Shown here: piece after piece, positions 48,325 to 56,187 of the stretch
How positions within the stretch are numbered: position 1 is the stretch's first letter
How the letters are laid out: every line of letters begins with the position of its first letter
Source of the DNA: an uncultured Eubacteriales bacterium
GTDB taxonomy: Bacteria; Bacillota; Clostridia; Oscillospirales; Oscillospiraceae
Reading direction: 5' to 3'
NCBI GenBank assembly: GCA_900316205.1
Contig: ONBX01000009.1
Coordinates: forward strand, 1-64,000
Length of the DNA: 64,000 bases
Made by a program: the position numbers and the translations under genes
Notes under the pieces: generated by a model
Seen by the model: the letters and a program-made list of their open reading frames with translations, nothing else
Told to the model about the DNA's origin: nothing
The model's database searches: none

Positions 48325-50691
48325 ATGGCAACACAGTTCAAAGACGCCGCTTCCATTGAGGCGATCCTTACGGAGATGACCTTGGAGGAAAAAGCGCAGA
48401 TGATCCAGGGCAGCACCCCCTTTCGTTCCGCCGCCATGCCGAAATACGGCATCCCCGCGCTGTACATGATCGACACCACGACGGGGCTCAATCTCAGAGA
48501 GTACGTCGGCGAGGCTCTGTACGGAAAGCTGGCCGCGGAAGCGGAGGCTGCCGGAAAGCCGCTGGATCGGGAAAAGAACGGCTATATGGGCGGGCTGCTC
48601 ATTGCGCTGGACGCGCTGAAAAAGATGATGGTCGAGCGGGCAAAATCCGGCGTTCCGGCGCAGAGGCAGGAAAACGGCTGCTATCCTCCGTCTATCTCGC
48701 TGGCCTGCACCTGGAACCCGGAGCTCGTGGAAGAGGACGGCCGCGTCGTCGCCAGCGAGCTCGGAAGCAAGGGGATCGACATGATCCTCGGCCCCTGCAT
48801 GAACATCCACCGGGATCCCCTGTGCGGACGCCTGGCGGAGAGCTATTCCGAGGACCCGTATCTCACGGGCGTGATGGCGGCCGCCATGACGAAAGGCATT
48901 CAGAGCACCGGCGTTCTGGCGGATCTGAAGCATTTTGCGGCAAACAGCCAGGAAAAGGACCGGATGGGCGTGGAGGAGCACATCCCGGAGCGTGCTCTGC
49001 GGGAGATCTATTTTCCGGCCTTCAAGCGCTGCGTGGACGCGGGCGCCAGGACGATCATGTCCGCCTACAACAAGGTCAACGGTGTGCCCTGTGCCATGAA
49101 CAAGTGGCTGCTGACCGACGTGCTGCGTAAGGAATGGGGCTTTGACGGCTTCGTGGTCTCCGACTGGGGCGCTTCCTATGACATGCCGACGGCGGTCGCC
49201 GCCGGAACGGACCTTACCATGCCCGGACCGCTGAGCGTGAAGAAGATCACGGAGGCGGTGGCGCAGGGACGGCTGAAGGAAGAGGAGCTGGATGCGGCCG
49301 TCCGCAACATCCTCCGCGTTACGCTCGCTTCGCTCCCGATGACCGGCGAGCGCCCGACCTTTGACCTGAAGGACGCCTACGCGGTCACGGAGAAGGCGGC
49401 GCAGGAAGGGACTGTTCTTTTGAAGAACGACGGCGTCCTGCCGCTTCCGACAGACGCCAGGGTGGCATTTTACGGGAAACGGAGCAAGCGGTTCGTGGCG
49501 ATCCCGGCGAGCGTTGCGGCCTCCACCGATCTGGTCACCAACCCGCAGGACAGCGTCTGCGCGCTGATCGGAGAAGAAAACGTGCTGTCCGGAGAGAAGC
49601 GCTGCGATGCGGCCTATCGGATCGTCACCGTCGGCGCGGACGCGGCGGAAGGGCTCGACCGCACGGATATGGAGATGGATTCGGACGACAGGGAAGCGCT
49701 GGAGCAGGCGTTGAAGGACGCGCAGGTCTTCGGCGGAAAGCTGATCCTGATCGTCAACTCCGTCGGCCCGGTGGAGCTTGCCGAATACACCGAGCGTGTG
49801 AACGCGATCGTCTGCCCCTTCTTCGGCGGCATGATGAGCGGCAAGGTCACCGCCGATATCCTGTTCGGGAAGGTGAATCCCTCCGGCAAGCTGCCTCTCA
49901 CCTGGCCGAAGCACTACCACGACGCGCCGACGTATAAGAACTACGGCGGCGAAAACAAGGAAGTATGGTACGGAGAGGGCATTTACGTCGGCTATCGCTG
50001 GTACGACGCCAGGCATATCCGACCTCTGTTCCCCTTTGGCCACGGGCTGAGCTACACCACCTTTGCGGTAACGGACGTTCAGGTCCCGGAAAGCGCACGG
50101 ATCGAGCAGGAGGACGTTCCCGTCCGTGTGACGGTAAAGAACACCGGCAGCATGGCCGGCGGAGAGGTCGTCCAGATCTATGTCCATGACCGCTCGAAGG
50201 CCTATGACCGGCCGGAGAAGGAGCTAAAGGCATTCCGAAAGGTGTTCCTGCAGCCCGGGGAAGAGACGACGGTGGAGCTGACGCTTTCCAAAAACGCCTT
50301 CGCTGGCTATTACCTGCCGCGGCACGAGTGGATGGTGCAGCCCGGCGTCTTTGACATTCTGGTAGGGACCTCCGCGGAAGCGATCTGCTGCAGGGCGGAG
50401 ACCCGGATCCGGATCGTGGATCCCTTCGGCATCTCAGAAATGAGCGGGATCGGCTCCATCATCAAGGATCGGGCGGCGGTCAGGGCAATCAACGAAGCGA
50501 TCGAGGATGACATCGAGATCCTCGCCGTGGTCGCCATCAACTACGCGCCGGATCTGTCTCTCGCGGAGCTCTGGAACGGAGTCAACATCCAGAACGCGTT
50601 CAAGGCGAAGGGCTGGAGCGAGGAAGAGGCCGCAGCGCGGTTTGAACGGATCCGCCGGGAGCTGAAAGAGCTGCGCGAGGCAAAGGTCTGA
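48325..50691 (+). CDS. GH3-family glycosidase, cytoplasmic
   Basis: A 788-residue protein with the GH3 TIM-like domain (about 10-320), alpha/beta sandwich (about 350-560) and Fn3-like C-terminal domain ('VRVTVKNTGSMAGGEVVQIYVHD'). The nucleophile is D280 in VVSDWGA, and the substrate-binding 'LKHFAANSQEKDRM' (KH) and 'LGPCMNIHRDPLCGRLAESYSEDPYL' motifs are intact. It hydrolyses a beta-glycosidic bond, probably glucose- or xylose-type, in the cytoplasm since no signal peptide is present. A helical tail of about 80 residues follows the Fn3 domain. AGAGGAG precedes ATG 48325. Confidence 0.93.
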   Translation: MATQFKDAASIEAILTEMTLEEKAQMIQGSTPFRSAAMPKYGIPALYMIDTTTGLNLREYVGEALYGKLAAEAEAAGKPLDREKNGYMGGLLIALDALKKMMVERAKSGVPAQRQENGCYPPSISLACTWNPELVEEDGRVVASELGSKGIDMILGPCMNIHRDPLCGRLAESYSEDPYLTGVMAAAMTKGIQSTGVLADLKHFAANSQEKDRMGVEEHIPERALREIYFPAFKRCVDAGARTIMSAYNKVNGVPCAMNKWLLTDVLRKEWGFDGFVVSDWGASYDMPTAVAAGTDLTMPGPLSVKKITEAVAQGRLKEEELDAAVRNILRVTLASLPMTGERPTFDLKDAYAVTEKAAQEGTVLLKNDGVLPLPTDARVAFYGKRSKRFVAIPASVAASTDLVTNPQDSVCALIGEENVLSGEKRCDAAYRIVTVGADAAEGLDRTDMEMDSDDREALEQALKDAQVFGGKLILIVNSVGPVELAEYTERVNAIVCPFFGGMMSGKVTADILFGKVNPSGKLPLTWPKHYHDAPTYKNYGGENKEVWYGEGIYVGYRWYDARHIRPLFPFGHGLSYTTFAVTDVQVPESARIEQEDVPVRVTVKNTGSMAGGEVVQIYVHDRSKAYDRPEKELKAFRKVFLQPGEETTVELTLSKNAFAGYYLPRHEWMVQPGVFDILVGTSAEAICCRAETRIRIVDPFGISEMSGIGSIIKDRAAVRAINEAIEDDIEILAVVAINYAPDLSLAELWNGVNIQNAFKAKGWSEEEAAARFERIRRELKELREAKV

Positions 50692-50720
50692 GTCCATCGT
50701 AACGAAAGGAAGCGGAATCC

Positions 50721-51698
50721 ATGAGCAATGTGAAATACTGCACGATCCCATACGTCAATAAACCGGTGTCGCAGATCTTCTACGGTACGGCGATCCAGCC
50801 TTTCCTGTCAGGAGGGGACGGCAACGAACTTCTGGACGCCATTTTCGAGACCGGCATCACCGCTTTTGACTGTGCGAGGAATTACGCGGATGCAGAGCGT
50901 TCGCTGGGAGCCTGGATGGAGGCGCGCGAAAACCGGGACAAGATCGTACTGCTGACCAAGTGCGCGCATCCCACGCCCAGTGGGGAAAAGCGCGTCAACG
51001 AAAAGGCCATCCGCGAGGATTACGCCACATCCTCCGCGCTGCTGAGGACCAATTACTTCGATATCTATTTGCTGCACCGCGACGATCCTGAGGTGGAGGT
51101 CGGGCCGATCGTCGAGATCTTCAACGCGCTCCACGCGGAGGGAAAGATCGGCGCCTTCGGCGGCTCCAACTGGACGCATCAGCGGATCGAGCAGGCCAAT
51201 GAATACGCCTACGCGCACAATCTGAACCCGTTCAGCGTTTCCAGCCCGAACTTCGGACTGGCCAACCAGGTGAAAGACCCGTGGGGAGGCGGCTGCGTGA
51301 CGATCTCCGGCCCGGCGAACGCGGAAGCGAGACAATGGTATGAAAAGACCAAAATGCCGGTGATCGCCTATTCCAGCCTCGGCCGGGGCCTTTTTTCCGG
51401 CAGACTGAAGAGCGAAAACGCTGGAAAAGCGGCCGAGATCCTGGATCCAGTCGCCATGCGGGGCTATGGATACCCGGAGAATTTCGAACGCCTGCGCAGG
51501 TGTGAGATCCTTGCCGAAGAAAAGAAGGCTTCCGTTTCTCAGATCGCGATGGCATGGATCTACAGCCAGAAGCTCAACAGCTTCGCCGTGGTCAGTACCG
51601 CCAAAGCATCCAGAATGCAGGAGAACATCAACGCGCTCCACATCAGCCTGACGCCTGCGGAGCTTCTCTGGCTGAATCTGGAACAGGACGAGAGATAA
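50721..51698 (+). CDS. Aldo/keto reductase
   Basis: A 325-residue TIM-barrel NAD(P)H oxidoreductase with the complete AKR tetrad: D50 and Y55 in 'FDCARNYADAE', K80 in 'VLLTKC' and H119 in 'YLLHRDD'. C-terminal 'VSTAKASRMQENI' corresponds to the cofactor 2'-phosphate region. It may reduce the aldehyde produced by the upstream aldolase, or a keto-sugar; the operon position favours the former. It lies 30 bases after the GH3 gene. Confidence 0.92.
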   Translation: MSNVKYCTIPYVNKPVSQIFYGTAIQPFLSGGDGNELLDAIFETGITAFDCARNYADAERSLGAWMEARENRDKIVLLTKCAHPTPSGEKRVNEKAIREDYATSSALLRTNYFDIYLLHRDDPEVEVGPIVEIFNALHAEGKIGAFGGSNWTHQRIEQANEYAYAHNLNPFSVSSPNFGLANQVKDPWGGGCVTISGPANAEARQWYEKTKMPVIAYSSLGRGLFSGRLKSENAGKAAEILDPVAMRGYGYPENFERLRRCEILAEEKKASVSQIAMAWIYSQKLNSFAVVSTAKASRMQENINALHISLTPAELLWLNLEQDER

Positions 51699-51714
51699 CG
51701 GGAGGTGTCGCTGT

Positions 51715-52230
51715 ATGGCGTCGAAAATCGGAGGCCCCCAGAGCTCAACGGAGCCGTTGATCACAGCGGAAGAGCTTGCACAGGAAGAACACCTTCTCAC
51801 ATTCCCTCATCTGAATCGCAGCGATGTGCTGGAGCTCGGAAAAATCGCGATTCGGAGGAATGAAAAAACAGATCTTTCCTTCGCGTGCAGGATCGAATAC
51901 AACAACATGGTGGTTTTTCAGTATCTTCCGGCAGGGACAAACCAGTTCAATGTCGACTGGATGGAGAAGAAGATCGAAGCTGTAAAAACCTTCAGGACCA
52001 CGACGATGGGCTTGTGGGTGCTTTACGACGCAAAAGGCCATAAGCGAGTCGATACCACACCCGTTCCTCAAACATGCCTCGTCAAGGCTGGCGGAGGTTT
52101 CCCTTTAATGACCGAAGATGGGGAAGTTGTCGCTACGTTTGCCGTTTCGGGACCGGGAGATCAGAACGATCATTATTTCGGCATAGAGTGCCTGGAAGAA
52201 TTTCGTGAAATGCTTAAAAAGCAAGAATAA
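51715..52230 (+). CDS. Heme-degrading/GlcG-like DUF336-fold protein (YBR137W-like)
   Basis: A 171-residue protein with the DUF336-like alpha/beta layout: 'VLELGKIAIRRNEKTDLSFACRIEYNNMVVFQYLPAG', a central 'WMEKKIEAVKTFRTTTMGLWVLYDAK' and a C-terminal Gly-rich 'KAGGGFPLMTEDGEVVATFAVSGPGDQNDHYFGIECL'. This pattern is seen in the UPF0303/YBR137W and HbpS/GlcG families. The role is unknown; DUF336 proteins recur in sugar and diol utilisation operons. It lies between the reductase and the transporter with small gaps, so it belongs to the operon. Confidence 0.75.
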   Translation: MASKIGGPQSSTEPLITAEELAQEEHLLTFPHLNRSDVLELGKIAIRRNEKTDLSFACRIEYNNMVVFQYLPAGTNQFNVDWMEKKIEAVKTFRTTTMGLWVLYDAKGHKRVDTTPVPQTCLVKAGGGFPLMTEDGEVVATFAVSGPGDQNDHYFGIECLEEFREMLKKQE

Positions 52231-52243
52231 AGGAGAGACAAGT

Positions 52244-53608
52244 ATGAAAACAAAAAAAGAACGTCCCTATGGCACAACCTCCGGTCTGGAGCGCCTGACC
52301 TATGCGCTGGGTGATCTGGGCAGCAACTTCGTATGGACCTTCTGCTCCTCGTTCCTGACGCTGTATTATACGGACAGCGTTCTGGTCTCCGCCGGGCTTG
52401 TCGGTACCATCATGCTGATCTGCCGGATTTTTGACGGCTTCAGCGACATCGGCGCAGGCCTCCTGATCGAGAAGACCAAGGGCAAGCGCGGCAAGGCCCG
52501 CCCCTGGTTCGGCGGCAGCATTATCCCGTTGGTCCTCATCCAGCTGCTGGTTTTCAATGTTCCCGGCTCCATGGCTATGGGCGCGAAGATCGCATGGATC
52601 ATCGTCAGCTACTTTCTGCTGACCGTCGTGGCCTATACGATCAACAACGTCAGCTATCACGCCATGCTTCCCCGCATCAGCCTGACCAGCGAGGATCGCA
52701 ACAAGGTCAGCTCTCTGCGCGGCATTTTCTCCTTCATCGCCGGCCTTCTCCTGGCGATCCTGACGCCCCGGCTTCTGGCGGCCGGCGGCGGAGAAAAGCT
52801 TCAGTCCTCCTGGACCTCCATCGCTCTGATCTACAGCGTCCTCTGCCTTGTCTTTGAGGGCATCTGCTACTTCGGCACAAAGGAGAAGATCTCTTCTGCC
52901 GAGAGCACCGGGGAGACCAAGGCCGAACCCCACGATGTGAAGCTCGGCGTCAGAGAACTGCTGCACACCAAGTACTTCTACATCACCGTCCTTGTTTTCA
53001 TCTTCTGCTTTATCATCAACGGCATTTTCCTGTCTTCCGCGGTGTACTTTACCCGTGATGTGTTCGGCAATGCCGACCTGTATTCTCTGATCGCCATCAT
53101 CTCCATCCTTTTTGCGGTCGTCGTGATGGCTTTCGCGCCGAAGATGTTTGCCAAGCACGGCAAGCGGAACGTGCTGCTTGTTGCGGCCGTGATCGGCGTT
53201 GTGGGCGGCGTGATCGGCTATGTCGGCGCCAAGGGCCTGAATGTCGTGCTGGTCTTTGTTTCCACTGCTCTGCACGGCATCTCTCTGGCTCCCTTCGTGG
53301 CGGCGATCTTCACCTTCGCCTCGGATATCATCGATTATCTGGAAATCAAGACCGGTGAGCGTTACGAAGGCCTTGTTACCTCTGTCAGCTCCATCGGTTC
53401 CAAGGTCGGCGTCGGCCTCGGCTCGGCCATTCTCGGCTGGGGTCTGGCGGCCGGAGGCTATGACGGTGCGCTTGCCCAGCAGGCGCAGAGCGCCAAAAAC
53501 GCCGAAACCATTCTGCTCTTCATCGTCCCTGCCATTGCAAGTGTTGTCTGCTTTATCTGTATGTGGTTCTGGGATATCGACAAGAAGATCGCAGAAGGAA
53601 AGAAATAA
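52244..53608 (+). CDS. GPH-family glycoside transporter, second copy
   Basis: A 454-residue, 12-helix symporter of the MelB/XynP group. Signatures are 'LTYALGDLGSNFVWTFCSSFLTLYYTDS', 'ICRIFDGFSDIGAGLLIEKTKGKRGKARPW' (helix 2 Asp residues and the conserved loop) and 'ISLTSEDRNKVSSLRGIFSF'. It is a closer match to the family consensus than the first copy at 31183-32661. It would import the glycoside degraded by GH3 and channelled to the isomerase-kinase-aldolase pathway. It is the last gene of the eight-gene operon and ends at a strong terminator. Confidence 0.92.
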   Translation: MKTKKERPYGTTSGLERLTYALGDLGSNFVWTFCSSFLTLYYTDSVLVSAGLVGTIMLICRIFDGFSDIGAGLLIEKTKGKRGKARPWFGGSIIPLVLIQLLVFNVPGSMAMGAKIAWIIVSYFLLTVVAYTINNVSYHAMLPRISLTSEDRNKVSSLRGIFSFIAGLLLAILTPRLLAAGGGEKLQSSWTSIALIYSVLCLVFEGICYFGTKEKISSAESTGETKAEPHDVKLGVRELLHTKYFYITVLVFIFCFIINGIFLSSAVYFTRDVFGNADLYSLIAIISILFAVVVMAFAPKMFAKHGKRNVLLVAAVIGVVGGVIGYVGAKGLNVVLVFVSTALHGISLAPFVAAIFTFASDIIDYLEIKTGERYEGLVTSVSSIGSKVGVGLGSAILGWGLAAGGYDGALAQQAQSAKNAETILLFIVPAIASVVCFICMWFWDIDKKIAEGKK

Positions 53609-53622
53609 TTCGAATCCGACAG

Positions 53623-53663
53623 AAAAAGCACTGCGGCACGTGTGAACCGCAGTGCTTTTTTTT
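53623..53663. terminator. Terminator of the sugar operon (bidirectional)
   Basis: AAAAAGCACTGCGG / CCGCAGTGCTTTTT over a ten-base loop, with further T on the plus strand and T5 on the minus strand. It ends the GPH gene and can also end the leftward fragment that begins near 53963. Confidence 0.92.
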
Positions 53664-53675
53664 GTGAATATGGGC

Positions 53676-53963
53676 TTATTTCTCGAAATACGCTTCCGCA
53701 TAGCGGAGGGAGGTTTGGAAAAAGGCCTCCGCCGTTTCGGGATCGTCGGAGTATCCGTGGATGGATTTTTCAAAGGTGAAGAGATGCTTTTCCAAACCCA
53801 GCACAATTTTTCTGAGCGTTTCCGCCGTCTCCCGGAAGCCGCGCTTGATCCGTTTGTCCAGCAGGCCGTAGAGGCCGTGGACCTGGAATTTCTCCCGGTA
53901 GCTGCTCAGCGTGTCCATCTCCCGGTCGGGCGGCGCCAAGGTCTGGTAATCTGTGCTGTCGTG
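53676..53963 (-). pseudogene. 3' fragment of an unrecognised leftward gene
   Basis: An open leftward frame with protein-like composition ('DTLSSYREKFQVHGLYGLLDKRIKRGFRETAETLRKIVLGLEKHLFTFEKSIHGYSDDPETAEAFFQTSLRYAEAYFEK') ends just before the shared terminator. It has no convincing start: its upstream part runs into the 3' end of the AAA/DUF4143 gene in another frame, and the only late ATG (53918) abuts a GGGAG. It looks like the helical C-terminus of a larger protein truncated by the neighbouring gene's arrival. I do not recognise the family. Confidence 0.5.
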
Positions 53964-53964
53964 A

Positions 53965-55293
53965 TCAAAGAAACGGGACCATGTAAACCGGCAAATAGGT
54001 GATTGGATCGTCACGAATATAATCCTTCGTATATACCAGATATCTGGCGAAAACCCGGTTTGAATACTTCTGACAGAATTCATCAAGCGAGACGTGCGTT
54101 TTATAGCCGGAGGATTTGACCTCGATCGGGCAGATTTTATTTCTGCACGCGATCAGGAAATCCACCTCCCGCTTGTGCGTGCTTTCGTCAGACTGAAACG
54201 TGTGATAGAAGAGATCGTTCCCGGTTGCGGTGAGCATTTGCGCTACTACATTTTCATACAGGTAGCCGAGATTGGCGGAGAGCTTGTCGTTCAGAAGCTT
54301 TTCATAGATGACGTTTTCGGTAAATTCACGGTCCTTGAACATCAAGGTCGTAAACAGGCCGGTATCGCATACAAACAGCTTGAATTGTGAAAGGTCTTTG
54401 TTTGCCGACAGACCTGCGTTGGGATCGGTGGCGTGATAGGAAATGAGCACGGTCTTGGAATCCACCATTTCCGTGATCAGCTTCAAAAGATCATCGGCGC
54501 GGCTGCCCGGCAAAACGCTGGAAACCTGATAGCGCGAGGCGTTCTTGTTGAGCTGAGCCGGGATGGAATCAAACAAAAGGGAGATTCGACCTGTGGGATC
54601 GATTTTTTTGAAATCGTCCTCATAGAGTTTCAGAATGTCACGTTTGACAAGATCGACTTTCCGAAAATTGTTTGTCTTGAGATACTCACTGACGGCCTGG
54701 GGCATTCCGCCCACCAGCATATACAGACGGAAAGTCCGGAGGAGCTTTCGGTTAGTCTGCTGGCCGAGAGACATGCCCTGCTCAAAACATTTCTTCGTAA
54801 GGCCATAGCTTGCCTGATCCCCGATTGCCCAGAGAAATTCTTCATAGTCCATCGGATACATGTTGATCCTGCGTTCTTCGCTGGGGATCAGAATGCTTTT
54901 CACATTCCTTTTAATGGAAATCAGAGAGCCGGTTTCGATATAGTCATAGCGGTGATCCTTGACAAGATGCTTGATCGCCTGACGGGCCAGGGGACAGAGC
55001 TGTACTTCGTCGAAGATGATCAGAGACTTGCGCTCCACCAGATCCACATGATACTGCAACTGCAGCTGCAGGAAAAAGTAGTTCAGATCGGAAATGTCCT
55101 CGAACAGTTCTCGGACGGCTTTTGAGGCAATAGAAAAGTCGATCAGGATATAACTTTCGTATTCGTTCTGAGCAAAGGCCTCTACGACCGTGGATTTGCC
55201 GATCCGCCGCGCGCCCTCGATCAGGAGCGCCGTGTGACCGTCGGATTCAGCTTTCCAAGCAAGGAGTTTGTCGTAGATCTTTCGTTTGAACAT
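53965..55293 (-). CDS. AAA_14 ATPase with DUF4143 (PD-(D/E)XK-like) domain
   Basis: A 442-residue protein. The N-terminal P-loop ATPase has Walker A 'EGARRIGKST' (about 26-35) and Walker B 'LIIFDEVQ' (about 91-98). The C-terminal DUF4143 region contains 'REVDFLIACRNKICPIEVKSS', a PD-(D/E)XK nuclease-like core with Asp, Glu and Lys. Proteins of this architecture are abundant in gut anaerobes and mobile islands; their role is unknown, with defence or DNA-related functions suspected. Base composition is clearly more AT-rich than the sugar operon beside it, suggesting independent acquisition. Confidence 0.88.
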   Translation of the reverse strand: MFKRKIYDKLLAWKAESDGHTALLIEGARRIGKSTVVEAFAQNEYESYILIDFSIASKAVRELFEDISDLNYFFLQLQLQYHVDLVERKSLIIFDEVQLCPLARQAIKHLVKDHRYDYIETGSLISIKRNVKSILIPSEERRINMYPMDYEEFLWAIGDQASYGLTKKCFEQGMSLGQQTNRKLLRTFRLYMLVGGMPQAVSEYLKTNNFRKVDLVKRDILKLYEDDFKKIDPTGRISLLFDSIPAQLNKNASRYQVSSVLPGSRADDLLKLITEMVDSKTVLISYHATDPNAGLSANKDLSQFKLFVCDTGLFTTLMFKDREFTENVIYEKLLNDKLSANLGYLYENVVAQMLTATGNDLFYHTFQSDESTHKREVDFLIACRNKICPIEVKSSGYKTHVSLDEFCQKYSNRVFARYLVYTKDYIRDDPITYLPVYMVPFL

Positions 55294-55395
55294 AGCGCGA
55301 GCCTCCAGAAAACAAAAAGTATTTATTAGAATATCCGCAAAATTGCAGAATTTATATTTGAATTATACAGCAAAACAGCACAATGTCAAGCGAAA

Positions 55396-55425
55396 ACAGG
55401 CGCAGGATTTGATTCCTGCGCCTGT
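55396..55425 (-). terminator. Terminator downstream of tnpV
   Basis: ACAGGCGCAGGA / TCCTGCGCCTGT with a six-base loop. On the minus strand it is followed by TTTTCGCTT, 13 bases after the tnpV stop codon. Confidence 0.8.
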
Positions 55426-55437
55426 AGCTCCATGTTG

Positions 55438-55815
55438 TCAGTCTGAATAGACTAATTCCTGCAATACAATTTCTTCAGCCACAGCCCTGATGTTGTTCAT
55501 CTCTTGAATCCATCGTGTTTGGTCCGCAGCTTTCAGATGTTCCGAGATCCCACGCCGGGCGGCAAGCTGGCTGACGATCCGATCAAGCTGTTCCTGCGCG
55601 GCTTTGTCGATCTCGGCCAGGTGCTCGAAGAGCTTTCCCGACACCAGCAGATCGGTGTACAGCACCGGCCGATGCTCTTTCAGATACCGTTTGCGCATCC
55701 TACCGTACTTGCCAATGGGCGGACGATCGTTATCCTCCGGGACAAGATCGGGAAGAAGAATGTCGCCGACCTGCGTATAAGTGCCGCCGCAGTGCTCAAA
55801 GAAAGACTGTTGCAT
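55438..55815 (-). CDS. tnpV: TnpV-family transposon-encoded protein
   Basis: A 125-residue protein with the TnpV pattern: 'GGTYTQVGDILLPDL...IGKYGRMRKRYLKEHRPVLYTDLLVSGKLFEHLAEIDKAAQEQLDRIV', then a helical tail. TnpV was named from the Tn4451 group of mobilizable clostridial transposons, which also carry a MobV-type relaxase (TnpZ), consistent with the relaxase of this island. Its molecular function is not established. It is the last gene before attR. Confidence 0.85.
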   Translation of the reverse strand: MQQSFFEHCGGTYTQVGDILLPDLVPEDNDRPPIGKYGRMRKRYLKEHRPVLYTDLLVSGKLFEHLAEIDKAAQEQLDRIVSQLAARRGISEHLKAADQTRWIQEMNNIRAVAEEIVLQELVYSD

Positions 55816-55933
55816 TTTTCAAACCTCCATGCTATCATTTTTTGTGTAGTTGGTTTGAAGTAAACAGGCCCCGATAATAATTCTACTGCGAACCAATTTG
55901 ATGCTTCCATGACGCTGTTTCGCGCCGCAAAAA

Positions 55934-55954
55934 CATCCAACAAACATCCAACAA
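55934..55954. repeat. Right pair of CATCCAACAA direct repeats (putative integrase arm sites)
   Basis: CATCCAACAA at 55934-55943 and 55945-55954 matches the pair at 17184-17205 in sequence and orientation, with one base less between copies. The distance to attR is 130 bases. Confidence 0.6.
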
Positions 55955-56083
55955 ACTGCCGGATTTCTGCATCTGGCGCGCTTGCTGGGATTTCCTGCAA
56001 AATGCTCAAAAAAGCCAGTGTTTTCAATGGATTCGGCGGCATTGGGCGACACCCGGAGACACATACTGAAACGATCTTTTTTT

Positions 56084-56141
56084 GATTCAGGTTCTAGTGT
56101 CCACTCCGGACGTGCGGGTTCAAGTCCCGCCTCGCGCACCA
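56084..56141 (+). other. attR: displaced 3' end of the original tRNA-Leu
   Basis: A 58-base copy of the tRNA-Leu 3' part without the 5' half. It differs from attL at three bases, all in the variable-arm stem, which reads GTCC-ACTCC-GGAC here and GCTC-ACTCC-GGGC in the intact gene. A terminator follows directly, as expected for the original tRNA locus. Confidence 0.92.
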
Positions 56142-56142
56142 C

Positions 56143-56187
56143 AAAAGTTCCGAAAATTGCTCAAAATGAGCGTTTTCGGAACTTTTT
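56143..56187 (+). terminator. Original chromosomal tRNA-Leu terminator, stranded at attR
   Basis: AAAAGTTCCGAAAA pairs with TTTTCGGAACTTTT and T residues follow, beginning two bases after the displaced CCA. It presumably ended the tRNA-Leu transcript before insertion. Confidence 0.8.

Larger units (their letters stand above)
17097..56141 (+). mobile_element. About 39-kb integrative mobilizable island in tRNA-Leu
   Basis: Bounded by attL in the tRNA gene and attR at 56084-56141, this island carries a tyrosine integrase beside attL, an excisionase-like gene, an SF3 helicase, a MobV relaxase, partition and primase-like genes, a toxin-antitoxin pair and a two-barrel polymerase. About 25 kb of carbohydrate-catabolic cargo and a tnpV gene follow. 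No type IV secretion or coupling protein is visible, so it is better described as mobilizable than self-conjugative. Matching CATCCAACAA pairs lie inside both ends (17184-17205 and 55934-55954). The toxin-antitoxin cassette would help retention. Confidence 0.9.

Noticed and set aside
56084..56141. A second tRNA-Leu gene
   Set aside because: Only the 3' 58 bases are present, with no acceptor 5' strand or D arm. It is the att duplication.
17097..56141. Self-transmissible conjugative element (ICE)
   Set aside because: No VirB4, VirD4/TcpA or other type IV secretion component is visible inside the att boundaries; only a relaxase and candidate oriT, so mobilizable is the safer call.
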